DNA of 64,000 nucleotides from Salinispirillum marinum (GTDB lineage Bacteria > Pseudomonadota > Gammaproteobacteria > Pseudomonadales > Natronospirillaceae): the NCBI RefSeq assembly GCF_042651565.1, contig NZ_JBHSDF010000004.1. One strand, written 5' to 3'. The position numbers were made by a program, and so were the translations under genes. Below are positions 7,315 to 15,776 of this stretch, piece by piece. Every line of letters begins with the position of its first letter. Position 1 is the first letter of the stretch. A model generated the notes under the pieces. It was not told the DNA's origin. It searched no databases and saw nothing but the letters and a program-made list of their open reading frames with translations.

Positions 7315-8508
7315 GTGGTGGATCAAGTGATCGGTACTTCTTTTTCTCCTTGGCCTTCATTCTCTGACGATGAAGCCAATGCGTGTCGTGATGTAGTGTT
7401 ATCCAATCGTGTGAACTATTGGACGGGCGTTGAATGTCGGGCATTTGAAAAAGAGTTTGCCAAATGGGCCGATTGTGAATACGCGATTGCGTTAGCGAAC
7501 GGTACAGTCGCGCTCGATGTTGCTTTGAAGGCTTTGGGTGTGGGCGAAGGGGATGAGGTGATTGTTACCCCTCGTACTTTTTTGGCCTCGGTATCCTCAG
7601 TTGTGACTGCGGGCGCTACACCTGTGTTTGCAGACATTGATCCGAACAGCCAAAACATTGAGGCACATACTATCGCGCCCAAGGTTACTGCTAAAACCAA
7701 AGCAGTTATAGTTGTGCATTTGGCAGGTTATCCTGCAGACATGGATCCCATTATGGAACTTGCAGAAAAGCATGGTTTTTTTGTGATTGAAGATTGCGCC
7801 CAAGCGCATGGCGCACGCTATAAGGACAGATCCGTCGGTACTATAGGTCATGTAGGCGCGTGGTCTTTCTGCCAAGACAAGATTATGACGACCGGTGGCG
7901 AAGGCGGGATGGTGACCACCAAAGATAAAGCATTGTGGTCCAAGATGTGGTCATATAAAGACCACGGTAAAAGCTGGGAGGCGGTGTACGAGCGTGAACA
8001 TCCACCCGGTTTTCGTTGGCTGCACGAGTCCTTCGGTACGAATTGGCGAATGTTGGAAATGCAGGCAGTTATAGGCCGCATCCAATTGACTCGCATGGCG
8101 GACTGGACGGCGAAGCGCACAGAGAATGCGCAGGCGATTTGGCAAACCTGTAGCTCGTTAAAGGGTTTGCGTGTGCCTGCAGTGCCAAATGACATTTTGC
8201 ATGCGGCGTACAAATGCTATGTCTTTGTGGAGCCTGAGCAATTGTCATCAGGCTGGGATAGAGACCGCATCATGAACGAGATTAATGCGCGTGGTGTGCC
8301 GTGTTTCTCTGGATCTTGTTCTGAGGTTTATTTAGAAAAAGCATTTGATGGCACGGGTTACCGGCCAAATGAGCGCTTACCTGTGGCAAAAGAACTGGGT
8401 GAGACCAGTTTGATGTTTTTGGTCCATCCAACCTTAACCGCCGAAGAAATCCAGAAGACGTGTCGTGTTATTCAAGAGGTGATGAACGAAGCGGTTAATC
8501 CATCATAA
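7315..8508 (+). CDS. DegT/DnrJ/EryC1-family PLP-dependent nucleotide-sugar aminotransferase
   Basis: A 397-residue fold-type I aminotransferase. The Schiff-base lysine is Lys189 in FCQDKIMTTGGEGG, the PLP-ring contact is Asp160 in IEDCAQAHGA, and ANGTVALDVALKALG (61-75) is the phosphate-site region. Such enzymes convert a UDP-4-keto-6-deoxy sugar to a 4-amino sugar (for example PglE in bacillosamine synthesis). The substrate would come from the WbpM/PglF-like dehydratase at 11789-13795, and the product could feed the phosphoglycosyl transferase at 3479-4057; a PglD-like acetyltransferase is not in the window. Base composition differs sharply from the genes to its left. The start is uncertain: GTG at 7315, 7318 or 7327, none with a good ribosome site. 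Confidence 0.88.
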   Translation: MVDQVIGTSFSPWPSFSDDEANACRDVVLSNRVNYWTGVECRAFEKEFAKWADCEYAIALANGTVALDVALKALGVGEGDEVIVTPRTFLASVSSVVTAGATPVFADIDPNSQNIEAHTIAPKVTAKTKAVIVVHLAGYPADMDPIMELAEKHGFFVIEDCAQAHGARYKDRSVGTIGHVGAWSFCQDKIMTTGGEGGMVTTKDKALWSKMWSYKDHGKSWEAVYEREHPPGFRWLHESFGTNWRMLEMQAVIGRIQLTRMADWTAKRTENAQAIWQTCSSLKGLRVPAVPNDILHAAYKCYVFVEPEQLSSGWDRDRIMNEINARGVPCFSGSCSEVYLEKAFDGTGYRPNERLPVAKELGETSLMFLVHPTLTAEEIQKTCRVIQEVMNEAVNPS

Positions 8509-8583
8509 CCACGGTGCTGGGTAAGGGCAGCGGGGATAGGGTTCGTTAGGAGCGTAGCGCCGATTTCAACGTGCGTACGTGCA

Positions 8584-8660
8584 GGTTCGGCCAGGGGGCT
8601 GGTCTCGTACGGGCGTGGTTCGGCCAGAGGGCTGGCGTCCTACAGGGTGAGGTTCGGCCA
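8584..8660 (+). repeat. REP-like tandem repeats upstream of the abiE pair (two full copies and one partial)
   Basis: Copies begin with GGTTCGGCCAGRGGGCTGG at 8584 and 8617, spaced 33 bp, followed by a partial GGTTCGGCCA at 8651. Each full copy contains the short self-complementary GGCCAGRGGGCTGG and ends near a cTCcTAc or cTCgTAc segment, reminiscent of REP elements in Pseudomonas. A fourth copy lies on the other side of the toxin-antitoxin pair at 10245-10271 in the same orientation. Confidence 0.7.
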
Positions 8661-8708
8661 TTGTTTAGAGTTGGTGTCTGATTACTTGCAATGACTCTGC
8701 GTTTTATT

Positions 8709-8738
8709 ACACTATTTATAACAAAGCGCGGATAGTGT
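8709..8738. promoter_or_regulatory. Inverted repeat before abiEi, candidate autoregulatory operator
   Basis: ACACTAT at 8709-8715 and ATAGTGT at 8732-8738 are perfect 7-base inverted repeats, 16 bases apart, directly before the ATG at 8741. A weak promoter (TTGCAA at 8687-8692, TACACT near 8709-8714, 16 bp spacing) overlaps the left arm. AbiEi antitoxins studied elsewhere repress their own promoter by binding inverted repeats, so this placement fits. Confidence 0.45.
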
Positions 8739-8740
8739 GT

Positions 8741-9292
8741 ATGCAGCCAATAAAACGTTTGGAGCAATGGCTTCTTACCTCTCACATAAACAGCTCTGGG
8801 CGCCTCTATTCTACTGCGGCATTTCGTTCTTTGTTTCCGGAGTTGACTCAAGGTGCCTATAGAGCGCTTATCCATCGGGCCGAGAAGCGGGGTCTCTTGG
8901 AGCGTGTGTGTCAGGGTATTTACCAATATGTGGGCGCGCCGGACACTAGCGGCCTGATTCTTTTTCATGCTGCTGCCTTACTGCGTGCCAGGCACTTCAA
9001 CTATATCAGTTTGGAAACGGTACTGAGTGAGGGAGGGCTGTTATCTCAAATCCCTATGGCTTGGATTACGGTGGTAAGTACGGGGAGGTCAGCTGAAATC
9101 AGTTGCGGGCGATTTGGCACAATTGAGTTTGTGCACACAGAGCGCACTATGTCTCTGGTGATTGATGAATTGAGTTACGATCCTAGGTGTCATCTGTATA
9201 GGGCTTCCCAAAGTCTGGCGCTGGCGGACATGCGGCGGTTCAACCGTTCCACTATGAATCTGGTGCAGGAGCCTCCCAATGGATCTATTTAA
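8741..9292 (+). CDS. abiEi: AbiEi-family antitoxin/transcriptional regulator of a type IV toxin-antitoxin pair
   Basis: A 183-residue protein with an N-terminal winged-helix region (about residues 18-65: FRSLFPELTQGAYRALIHRAEKRGLLERVCQGIY) and a C-terminal domain of the AbiEi antitoxin type (YISLETVLSEGGLLSQ, then ITVVSTGRS). Known AbiEi proteins repress the operon and counter the AbiEii nucleotidyltransferase without forming a complex (type IV). I prefer the ATG at 8741 to the GTG two codons earlier at 8735. The gene overlaps abiEii by 14 bp, so both are on one message. It lies between REP-like repeats and interrupts the glycan genes, suggesting a mobile defence cassette. Confidence 0.82.
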   Translation: MQPIKRLEQWLLTSHINSSGRLYSTAAFRSLFPELTQGAYRALIHRAEKRGLLERVCQGIYQYVGAPDTSGLILFHAAALLRARHFNYISLETVLSEGGLLSQIPMAWITVVSTGRSAEISCGRFGTIEFVHTERTMSLVIDELSYDPRCHLYRASQSLALADMRRFNRSTMNLVQEPPNGSI

Positions 9293-10187
9293 TGCGCTGA
9301 TTGACGAGGCCATACGAGCTCAGGGAGATCTGGCCGTTCTGCGCCCGGTGGTGGAGAAGGAAATTTTGCACCATGATATATTGCGAGAATTGAACCATGC
9401 AGACCTTCTTCAGAAACTCACTTTCATTGGCGGAACTTGCCTTCGTGCCTGCTATGGTTCTAATCGCCTGAGCGAAGATTTGGACTTCACTGGTGGAGCT
9501 GACTTCAACAAGGACGAACTGGTCAAATTGAAAGAAACATTGGAAACTCGGCTGCAGGAAAAATATGAGGTGCCGATCACGGTAACTGAGCCAAAAGCGG
9601 AGAAACAAGGGAATGTCGACACTTGGAAGCTTAGCGTGAACACGCAACCTCAGCGACCGGACATGCCTGCACAGAAAATTCATCTGGATATCTGCTCGGT
9701 TCCCAGCTATCAGGTAGTGCCGATGACGATTAGAAATCACTATGGGATCAACCTAGGGACGGAATCGCTCATTATCAAAGCTCAGACCCGAGAAGAGATC
9801 TTCGCCGATAAGTTGCTTGCTTTTGCTATGAGGCCTGGGCGAATGAAACATCGGGATATCTGGGATATAGCTTGGTTATCTCAAGGAGGTATTGAGCCAG
9901 CTTATGAGCTGATTAATGCCAAGCTGAATGATCATGCCGAAGCAAAAGAGGTCTTCCTTCAAAATATGAATGATCGATTGAAGCTTCTTGCAAACGACGA
10001 GCAACAGCGAGATTTTTTGTTTGAAATGTCCCGATTCATTCCTCCAAGTCGGCTCAATCAAACGGTCAGGCAGGATGGTTTCTGGCATTATCTGGTCAAT
10101 ACTGTCACGGAAAAGGCGCAACGGGCTCAGCAGTTTTTAGAGGATGAACAACCTGATCAAAGTGAAGGGCCGTTGTTTCCTATGTAG
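9279..10187 (+). CDS. abiEii: AbiEii-family nucleotidyltransferase toxin
   Basis: A 302-residue DUF1814-type nucleotidyltransferase. Motif I is GGTCLRACYGSNRLSEDLDF (residues 51-70) with the metal-binding pair Asp67/Asp69; a further acidic residue is Asp137 in IHLDICSV; the AbiEii-specific motifs are Lys178 in EEIFADKLLAF and R192-D193 with Asp196 in MKHRDIWDIAW. All are intact, so an active toxin is expected. Family members add nucleotides to RNA (tRNA acceptor ends in characterised cases) and cause abortive phage infection or reversible growth arrest. The start overlaps the antitoxin gene by 14 bp. Composition is neither like the AT-rich block nor clearly foreign to the chromosome. Confidence 0.88.
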   Translation: MDLFNALIDEAIRAQGDLAVLRPVVEKEILHHDILRELNHADLLQKLTFIGGTCLRACYGSNRLSEDLDFTGGADFNKDELVKLKETLETRLQEKYEVPITVTEPKAEKQGNVDTWKLSVNTQPQRPDMPAQKIHLDICSVPSYQVVPMTIRNHYGINLGTESLIIKAQTREEIFADKLLAFAMRPGRMKHRDIWDIAWLSQGGIEPAYELINAKLNDHAEAKEVFLQNMNDRLKLLANDEQQRDFLFEMSRFIPPSRLNQTVRQDGFWHYLVNTVTEKAQRAQQFLEDEQPDQSEGPLFPM

Positions 10188-10244
10188 GTACTTATAGTAA
10201 GTTATTCGTCGACTGCCTGCAGGCGCGCAGCTCTCTGCGCGAAT

Positions 10245-10271
10245 ATTCGGCCAGGGGGCTGGCCTAGTATG
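10245..10271 (+). repeat. REP-like repeat downstream of the abiE pair
   Basis: A single copy of the repeat found at 8584-8660: TTCGGCCAGGGGGCTGGCC followed by TAGTA. It is in the same orientation as the upstream copies, so the toxin-antitoxin genes sit between direct repeats about 1.6 kb apart. The adjoining 10206-10243 also holds the short palindrome GCGCGCAGCTCTCTGCGCG. Confidence 0.65.
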
Positions 10272-10339
10272 TTTTATTACTGGTTGATGGTCACCATCTT
10301 GATGGATTAAACACAAATTATAGAGTTAAGGAGAAAACT

Positions 10340-11704
10340 GTGGAAAAAGGCTTTCCATCCATCATGCACCATGGCGGTGCTGAGGGTGTTACGGGCAGTT
10401 GTCATCGCTATATGGCATCGGCAGACCATCATGTCCTGATCGATTGCGGGCTGTTTCAGGGCAGCGATGCGGGGCCAAACCCGTTGCAGCAACATCAGGT
10501 TGATTTTGATCTCACCCCTATCAAGGCCTTAATTGTAACGCACGTGCATATCGACCATATTGGTCGGTTGCCCTATTTGATGAGTGCCGGCTTTGATGCC
10601 CCGATCTATTGCACCCCGGCGTCGGCGTTGTTATTGCCCTTGGTGATTGAAGATGCCCTCAAGCTGGGTTTCACCCGGGACCGGCGGTTGATCCGCCAGT
10701 TCTTGGCGCGTGTGAATGAATTGTTGGTGCCGGTTGAATTTAACGAGTGGCGCGCTTTGCCCGGTAGCTTGAACTGGCAGGTTCGTTTTCAGCGTGCCGG
10801 GCATATTCTGGGTTCGGCCTTTGTTGAGATCGATCGATACGATGATGATCTACCGAGACCCCATCGTACCGTGTTTTCGGGTGATCTCGGTACGCTGCAC
10901 CATGGGCTTTTACCCGGCCCGACATCGCCGGAGCGGGCTGACATACTCGTTATAGAAAGCACCTATGGCGACCGCCTGCATGAAGACCCGGTAACCCGAA
11001 CCGAGCGGCTGAAAGAAGCGGTGCAACACGCGTTGCAGAATAACGGTACGGTATTGATACCGGCGTTCAGTATTGGTCGCACACAAGACATTCTGTTTGA
11101 ACTCGAGCGCATTCTGGCCGATGTGGCGTTTCAGCCCGTGGATGTGGTGGTCGACTCGCCGTTGGCCGCGAAATTCAACAGCGTGCACCGCGATTTGCTG
11201 CCCACCTGGCAAGCCGAGTTTCCGCACAAAAATGTCCCGCGTGTTGCTCAAGGGGGACGGCATCCGTTATCGTTCGAGCAATTAATTACCATTGATTCAC
11301 ACGAACAACATAAAAAAGCGGTAGCGTTATTGGCTTCAACGCACCGGCCGGCCATTGTGATTGCCGCCAGTGGCATGTTGACCGGTGGCCGGGTGATGAA
11401 TTATCTCACCGCCATGTTGGAGGACCCCGTTCATGATTTGGTGTTTGTGGGGTTCCAAGCGCCGGGTACCTTGGGCGCCGATATTCAACGGGCTGGGCGC
11501 GGCGGGCGGGTGACCATCGATGGCAAGCCCTATACGGTGCGTATGGGGATTTATACCATTGGCGGATTCAGCGCCCATGCCGACCAGCAGGATTTGGTGC
11601 GTTGGGTCGATGGTATGGCCGAGCCACCTAAGGATATTCGTATTGTGCATGGTGTACCCAAGGCACGAGAGGCGTTGAGGCAAACTTTGCAACGCTTAGG
11701 TTGA
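10340..11704 (+). CDS. Metallo-beta-lactamase/beta-CASP RNA-processing-type hydrolase
   Basis: A 454-residue protein with the metallo-beta-lactamase zinc motif THVHIDHIGR (residues 67-76), followed by AGHILGSAFVEI, FSGDLG, and a beta-CASP domain (VLIPAFSIGRTQDILFELE, IVIAASGMLTGGR) ending with the zinc histidine in IGGFSAHADQQDL. This is the CPSF73/YsgJ-like class; relatives act as RNA endonucleases or exonucleases, though the bacterial YsgJ-type members are poorly characterised. The start is GTG at 10340 with AAGGAG 8 bases upstream. Free-standing between the abiE pair and the wbpM-like gene; nothing ties it to the glycan pathway. Confidence 0.87.
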   Translation: MEKGFPSIMHHGGAEGVTGSCHRYMASADHHVLIDCGLFQGSDAGPNPLQQHQVDFDLTPIKALIVTHVHIDHIGRLPYLMSAGFDAPIYCTPASALLLPLVIEDALKLGFTRDRRLIRQFLARVNELLVPVEFNEWRALPGSLNWQVRFQRAGHILGSAFVEIDRYDDDLPRPHRTVFSGDLGTLHHGLLPGPTSPERADILVIESTYGDRLHEDPVTRTERLKEAVQHALQNNGTVLIPAFSIGRTQDILFELERILADVAFQPVDVVVDSPLAAKFNSVHRDLLPTWQAEFPHKNVPRVAQGGRHPLSFEQLITIDSHEQHKKAVALLASTHRPAIVIAASGMLTGGRVMNYLTAMLEDPVHDLVFVGFQAPGTLGADIQRAGRGGRVTIDGKPYTVRMGIYTIGGFSAHADQQDLVRWVDGMAEPPKDIRIVHGVPKAREALRQTLQRLG

Positions 11705-11788
11705 CGTAAAATTGTCATGCGACAAACGCTGGACTCTGTGCTTTAATTTAACGCTGTACATTGTTCCATAGCAGGGAAGGACGTTCCT

Positions 11789-13795
11789 ATGAATGCTGGC
11801 AAGCGGTCCGCCAGGAGAGATGCAGAATTGCTCAAACAACGTTTACATCTTCGTGTGGCCACATTGAATCGGCGCTATAAGCGCATGATCATGGTGGTGG
11901 CTGATTTCATTGCTCTGCCTTTGGCGTTTTGGTCGGCGTACGCGCTGCGCTTTTCCGAGTGGTTTCCAGGCCACTATTTAAGTGCAGTCTGGTGGATGTT
12001 TCCGATTATTCCTGTCGTTGGCGTGTTCGTGTTTGCGCGCTTGGGTTTGTACCGTGCGGTTGTACGATACATGGGCGTGCAGGCGTTAATGGCCGTGCTG
12101 AAGGGCGTGTTGTTGCTGTCGTTGATTCTATTAGCTTCGGCATTTATTCTGCGTTTGCAAAACTTTCCTCGTTCAATTCCCGTTAATTTTGCCCTGGTGG
12201 CGCTGCTGTATGTGGGCGGTAGCCGACTCTTGGTGCGCGCCTATTACCAATGGATTATCAAGCACTACTCTGACAAGCAGCCGGTGATTATTTATGGCGC
12301 GGGTGGCGCGGGCGCACAGTTGGCGACGGCCTTAGCGAGTGGTCGAGAATTCTATGTAGTGGCCTTTTTAGACGACGAGCGTGCCTTGTGGGGCAGTTCT
12401 GTACTCGGCATTCCGGTGCACTGCCCGGATGACGCTGCGGCGTTGGTGACCGAATATACGGTCGATCGCGTGTTGCTCGCTTTGCCCACGGCGTCGCGTC
12501 GTCAACGCAAACACGCCTTGGATGTGTTGGAAGGATTGCCAGTGCATGTACAAACGGTGCCTTCAATGCCAGAGATTGTGTCGGGTCAGGCTTCGGTTGA
12601 CCAATTACGCGAAGTGGACATAGAAGATTTGTTAGGGCGGGACCCGGTACCCCCACAAAAAGAGCTGTTGGACATCAGTATCTACAACAAAGTGGTCATG
12701 GTGACGGGTGCGGGTGGTTCCATCGGCTCGGAGCTGTGTCGGCAGATTCTGCGCAGTGGTCCTACTAAATTGATCATGCTTGAGCTCAGTGAATACGGGT
12801 TGTACAGCATTGACCAAGAGCTCAAGAAGCAGGTGGTCGAGCTGGGTTTAACCACAGAATTGTTGCCATTTTTGGGCTCGGTGTGCCATCAGGCACGGGT
12901 CGAGGCCATTATCCAGCGTTATCGTGTGCAGACCATCTACCATGCAGCCGCCTATAAACACGTGCCCATGGTGGAGCACAATGTATTTGAGGGCATTCGC
13001 AACAACGTGCTGGGCACGCAGGTCGTGATGCAAGCGGCTGCCGATCATAAGGTTGAGCGCTGTATTCTCGTGTCGACGGACAAAGCGGTGCGCCCGACCA
13101 ATGTCATGGGTGCCACTAAGCGTATGGCCGAATTGGTGGTGCAGGACTTGGCTCAACAGGGCAAAAGCACTGTCTTTTCCATGGTGCGTTTCGGCAATGT
13201 GCTGGGGTCGTCCGGGTCTGTGGTGCCGTTGTTTCGGAAGCAAATTCAATCCGGTGGGCCGGTGACGGTGACGCATCCGGACATCAACCGGTTCTTTATG
13301 ACCATCCCGGAAGCGGCGTTGTTGGTGATTCAGGCGGGGTCCATGGCGCAGGGCGGCGATGTGTTTGTTTTGGACATGGGTAAGCCGGTAAAAATTGTTG
13401 ACCTGGCTCGGCGGATGATTGAGTTGAGTGGATTGGACGTCAAATCCGATCAAAACCCTGATGGCGATATTGCGATTGAGTTTTCGGGTTTGCGGCCCGG
13501 TGAAAAATTATACGAAGAATTGCTGATTGGCGAGGATGTGGAAGGCACGTCACACCCGAAAATTATGCGCGCCAACGAAGAAGTGGTGCCGCATGAAACC
13601 CTTTACCGCTATTTGCATGAACTGCAGGTGGCCGAGTTGCGCCAGGACATCGATGGCGCAAGAAGTGTGCTGCGCGAAGCGGTAAAAGGTTTTGTGCCGA
13701 GCAGTGAGCTGGTGGATTGGCTACTGCCATTGACTGTACCGGTCAGTAAGTCGTCTGTGTCTGCTGTTCTGGCAGAAGATAAGCCGATTCACTAG
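11789..13795 (+). CDS. WbpM/PglF/CapD-type membrane nucleotide-sugar 4,6-dehydratase
   Basis: A 668-residue inner-membrane protein. N-terminal hydrophobic helices lie at about residues 30-150, then a nucleotide-binding fold with IIYGAGGAGAQLATAL near 168, then the catalytic SDR domain: VTGAGGSIGSELCRQI near 305, YHAAAYKHVPMVE near 385, and NVMGATKRMAELV near 437. In that last motif Met takes the place of the usual catalytic Tyr (MxxxK), which is characteristic of WbpM-like enzymes. They make UDP-4-keto-6-deoxy-GlcNAc, the substrate for DegT aminotransferases such as the one at 7315. In Pseudomonas wbpM marks the 3' end of the O-antigen locus, and here too it is the last glycan gene before housekeeping genes. 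Confidence 0.93.
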   Translation: MNAGKRSARRDAELLKQRLHLRVATLNRRYKRMIMVVADFIALPLAFWSAYALRFSEWFPGHYLSAVWWMFPIIPVVGVFVFARLGLYRAVVRYMGVQALMAVLKGVLLLSLILLASAFILRLQNFPRSIPVNFALVALLYVGGSRLLVRAYYQWIIKHYSDKQPVIIYGAGGAGAQLATALASGREFYVVAFLDDERALWGSSVLGIPVHCPDDAAALVTEYTVDRVLLALPTASRRQRKHALDVLEGLPVHVQTVPSMPEIVSGQASVDQLREVDIEDLLGRDPVPPQKELLDISIYNKVVMVTGAGGSIGSELCRQILRSGPTKLIMLELSEYGLYSIDQELKKQVVELGLTTELLPFLGSVCHQARVEAIIQRYRVQTIYHAAAYKHVPMVEHNVFEGIRNNVLGTQVVMQAAADHKVERCILVSTDKAVRPTNVMGATKRMAELVVQDLAQQGKSTVFSMVRFGNVLGSSGSVVPLFRKQIQSGGPVTVTHPDINRFFMTIPEAALLVIQAGSMAQGGDVFVLDMGKPVKIVDLARRMIELSGLDVKSDQNPDGDIAIEFSGLRPGEKLYEELLIGEDVEGTSHPKIMRANEEVVPHETLYRYLHELQVAELRQDIDGARSVLREAVKGFVPSSELVDWLLPLTVPVSKSSVSAVLAEDKPIH

Positions 13796-13809
13796 AAACC
13801 ACTAGCAAT

Positions 13810-14346
13810 ATGACAGCGCAACAACATACCTACCAAGACCTGATTAAAATCTTCAATGCATTGTTTTTGCCGTCGCTCAATACCGAGCTGGTGGCGGGTG
13901 ACGCCGAGCCAGTCTATCTTCCGGCCAGTTCTGAATATCCTCATCATCGTCTAGTGTTTGCACACGGTTTCTATTCCAGTGCGTTGCATGAAATAGGGCA
14001 TTGGTGTTTGGCGGGGCCTGAACGGCGGTTGCTGGAAGACTTTGGCTACTGGTACAAGCCAGATGGGCGTACGGAAACCGAGCAAGCCGAATTCGAGCGC
14101 GTGGAAGTGAAGCCGCAGGCCAATGAGTGGATTCTGTCGGTGTCGGCTGGTCACAAATTTCATTTCAGTGCAGATAATTTGAGTACCGGCCTGGGTGCTT
14201 CCGACACGTTCAAACAGACTGTGCAAGCCCGCGTCTTTGCGTTGTTTGATCAAGGCTTTCCGGAAAGACTTCGTCTGTTAAGTAATGCCTTGCGGGCTCA
14301 TTATCAGCAACCGCCGCTGTCCAGAGAGGCTTTTCGGCTTGCTTAG
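13810..14346 (+). CDS. epmC: Elongation factor P hydroxylase
   Basis: A 178-residue protein matching EpmC (YfcM, about 180 residues), which hydroxylates the beta-lysylated lysine of EF-P after EpmA and EpmB have acted. The diagnostic block is HEIGHWCLAGPERRLLEDFG beginning at His60 (HEIGH metal-type motif), followed by GYWYKPDGR and QAEFERVEVKPQA. epmA, epmB and efp are not in the window. It starts 15 bp after the wbpM-like stop and overlaps the rhombosortase start by 8 bp, so the two are probably translated together. Confidence 0.88.
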   Translation: MTAQQHTYQDLIKIFNALFLPSLNTELVAGDAEPVYLPASSEYPHHRLVFAHGFYSSALHEIGHWCLAGPERRLLEDFGYWYKPDGRTETEQAEFERVEVKPQANEWILSVSAGHKFHFSADNLSTGLGASDTFKQTVQARVFALFDQGFPERLRLLSNALRAHYQQPPLSREAFRLA

Positions 14347-14932
14347 CCAACGCTTTGGTTCTTTACTATTGCCTGCCGTTGTTATTCTACTGAGTATTTT
14401 GGCCACCCTTTGGGTGGACGCTTGGCAGTGGTCGTATGCTGAAATTATCGATGGGCAGTCGTGGCGTTTGGTTACCGGCCATTTTACGCACGGCAACCTT
14501 TGGCACTTATTGTGGAACGGGTTGGCCTTTGTGTTGCTCACCGGTTTTGCCTCGCCTTCGATGCGGAAATATTTTGGCGGTGCTGCTTTTTTGGGGCTAT
14601 GCCTTTGGGTCGGAGTGGCTATTTTCTGGTGGTTGCCAACGGTTGGCATCTATCGCGGTCTATCCGGTGTTCTGCATGGCTGGGCGGTGCTGTGTATCGT
14701 GAGTTCAGTGGGCTGGGCTTGGCGTTTCAAAACTGCGCTGTTGATCTTGCTTGGTCTTAAACTGGGTTGGGATTTTCTGGCACCCACTGCCATGCCGGTC
14801 TATCTGGGTGGACTCAATGGTGCTGTGCTACCTGCGGCGCATGCCTTTGGTGCGTTAGGTGGCGTCGTAATGGCAGGTGGTGGGACGCTATTCTCGTATT
14901 TGCGCCAAAAACGCCTGCGCGGCATTCGATAA
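14339..14932 (+). CDS. rrtA: Rhombosortase (rhomboid-family protease for GlyGly-CTERM proteins)
   Basis: A small rhomboid-family intramembrane serine protease of about 197 residues with six hydrophobic stretches. The catalytic serine is in YRGLSGVLHG (about Ser109) and the histidine in LPAAHAFGALGG (about His168); HGNLWHLLWNGLAF carries the HxxxN rhomboid motif. Rhombosortases cleave C-terminal GlyGly-CTERM anchors of secreted proteases and nucleases. I propose TTG at 14339, with AGAGAGG ending 9 bases upstream and only 8 bp overlap with epmC; the alternative ATG at 14285 would overlap epmC by 62 bp and add a polar, unlikely N-terminus. The 3' end overlaps the convergent lysR gene by 45 bp. 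No GlyGly-CTERM substrate gene is in this window. Confidence 0.83.
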   Translation: MLSQRFGSLLLPAVVILLSILATLWVDAWQWSYAEIIDGQSWRLVTGHFTHGNLWHLLWNGLAFVLLTGFASPSMRKYFGGAAFLGLCLWVGVAIFWWLPTVGIYRGLSGVLHGWAVLCIVSSVGWAWRFKTALLILLGLKLGWDFLAPTAMPVYLGGLNGAVLPAAHAFGALGGVVMAGGGTLFSYLRQKRLRGIR

Positions 14933-15751
14933 TGTCCGTTCTTTTAGCCATATCACGCCCAACGACCGGCTCAGTGGCTCGCTCGCCACACGCAATTCGG
15001 TAAGCTGTTCATCGACCATGATGGTGGGCAGTACGCTCCAACCTAATCCTACCGATACCATCATTTTTATCGTTTCCAGATAGTTCACGGGCAGTGACGT
15101 TTTGATGGGCAGTTTGCGTCGCTCGAATTGTTGTTTGATGACTTGGTACGTGGCCGAACTTTCGAATGGCAAGATAGCCGGTGTGTAGCACAATTCATTG
15201 AGTTGCAGGTCTAATTTGCGCGCCAGGAAGTGCCGTGGAGAGGCGACGAAGGTGAGTTCATCGTGCCAGAGTTTTTCCTGTTGCAAGACGCGATTTTGTT
15301 GGCCGGTCATGGTGACGAAGGCAAGTTCGACTTCACGTTTTTGCACAGCTTGATAGGCGAGCTCGGATTCCAGAAAGTGGATGTCGAGTTCGACCTGTGG
15401 GTGGCTTTCGTTAAACCTCTGCAATAAAGCGGGCAGGCGATGCAGTCCGATATGGTGGCTGGTGGCGAAGGAGAGTTTACCCGCAACGAGGTTGGCGAGG
15501 TTTTGCATGGTGCGGGTTGCGTTGTCCATTTCCTGCAAAATGCGTTGGGCGGCGGGCAAAAGCGCTTTACCGGCGTCGGTGAGGTGAATTTTCCGGCCAA
15601 TCCGGTCAAATAAGGCGGTGCCCAGTTGGTGTTCGAGGTTTTGTATTCGTTTGCTAATGGCGGGTTGAGTGAGGTGCAGCCGTGCGGCAGCTTCGGAAAA
15701 ACTCCCATAAGCACTGACCGATAGAAACGCTTGCAGCCCTTGAATATCCAT
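14888..15751 (-). CDS. LysR-type transcriptional regulator next to leuCD
   Basis: A 287-residue LTTR. The N-terminal winged HTH is at about residues 4-62 (AFLSVSAYGSFSEAAARL, then HLTQPAISKRIQNLE) and an effector-binding domain follows from about residue 90. It is divergent from leuC with a 415-bp spacer. Pseudomonas has a LysR gene in the same position beside leuCD-leuB-asd, so control of leucine synthesis is likely, with a leucine-pathway metabolite as possible effector (inference). An AT-rich inverted repeat 26-57 bp upstream of its start could be its operator. Confidence 0.9.
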   Translation of the reverse strand: MDIQGLQAFLSVSAYGSFSEAAARLHLTQPAISKRIQNLEHQLGTALFDRIGRKIHLTDAGKALLPAAQRILQEMDNATRTMQNLANLVAGKLSFATSHHIGLHRLPALLQRFNESHPQVELDIHFLESELAYQAVQKREVELAFVTMTGQQNRVLQQEKLWHDELTFVASPRHFLARKLDLQLNELCYTPAILPFESSATYQVIKQQFERRKLPIKTSLPVNYLETIKMMVSVGLGWSVLPTIMVDEQLTELRVASEPLSRSLGVIWLKERTLSNAAQAFLAQIRE

Positions 15752-15776
15752 TCGTATTCCACTTAGTTATCAATTA

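Noticed and set aside
8584..8660. Short CRISPR array
   Set aside because: Only two and a half repeats with 3-4 base gaps between repeat units and no cas genes; they are REP-like.
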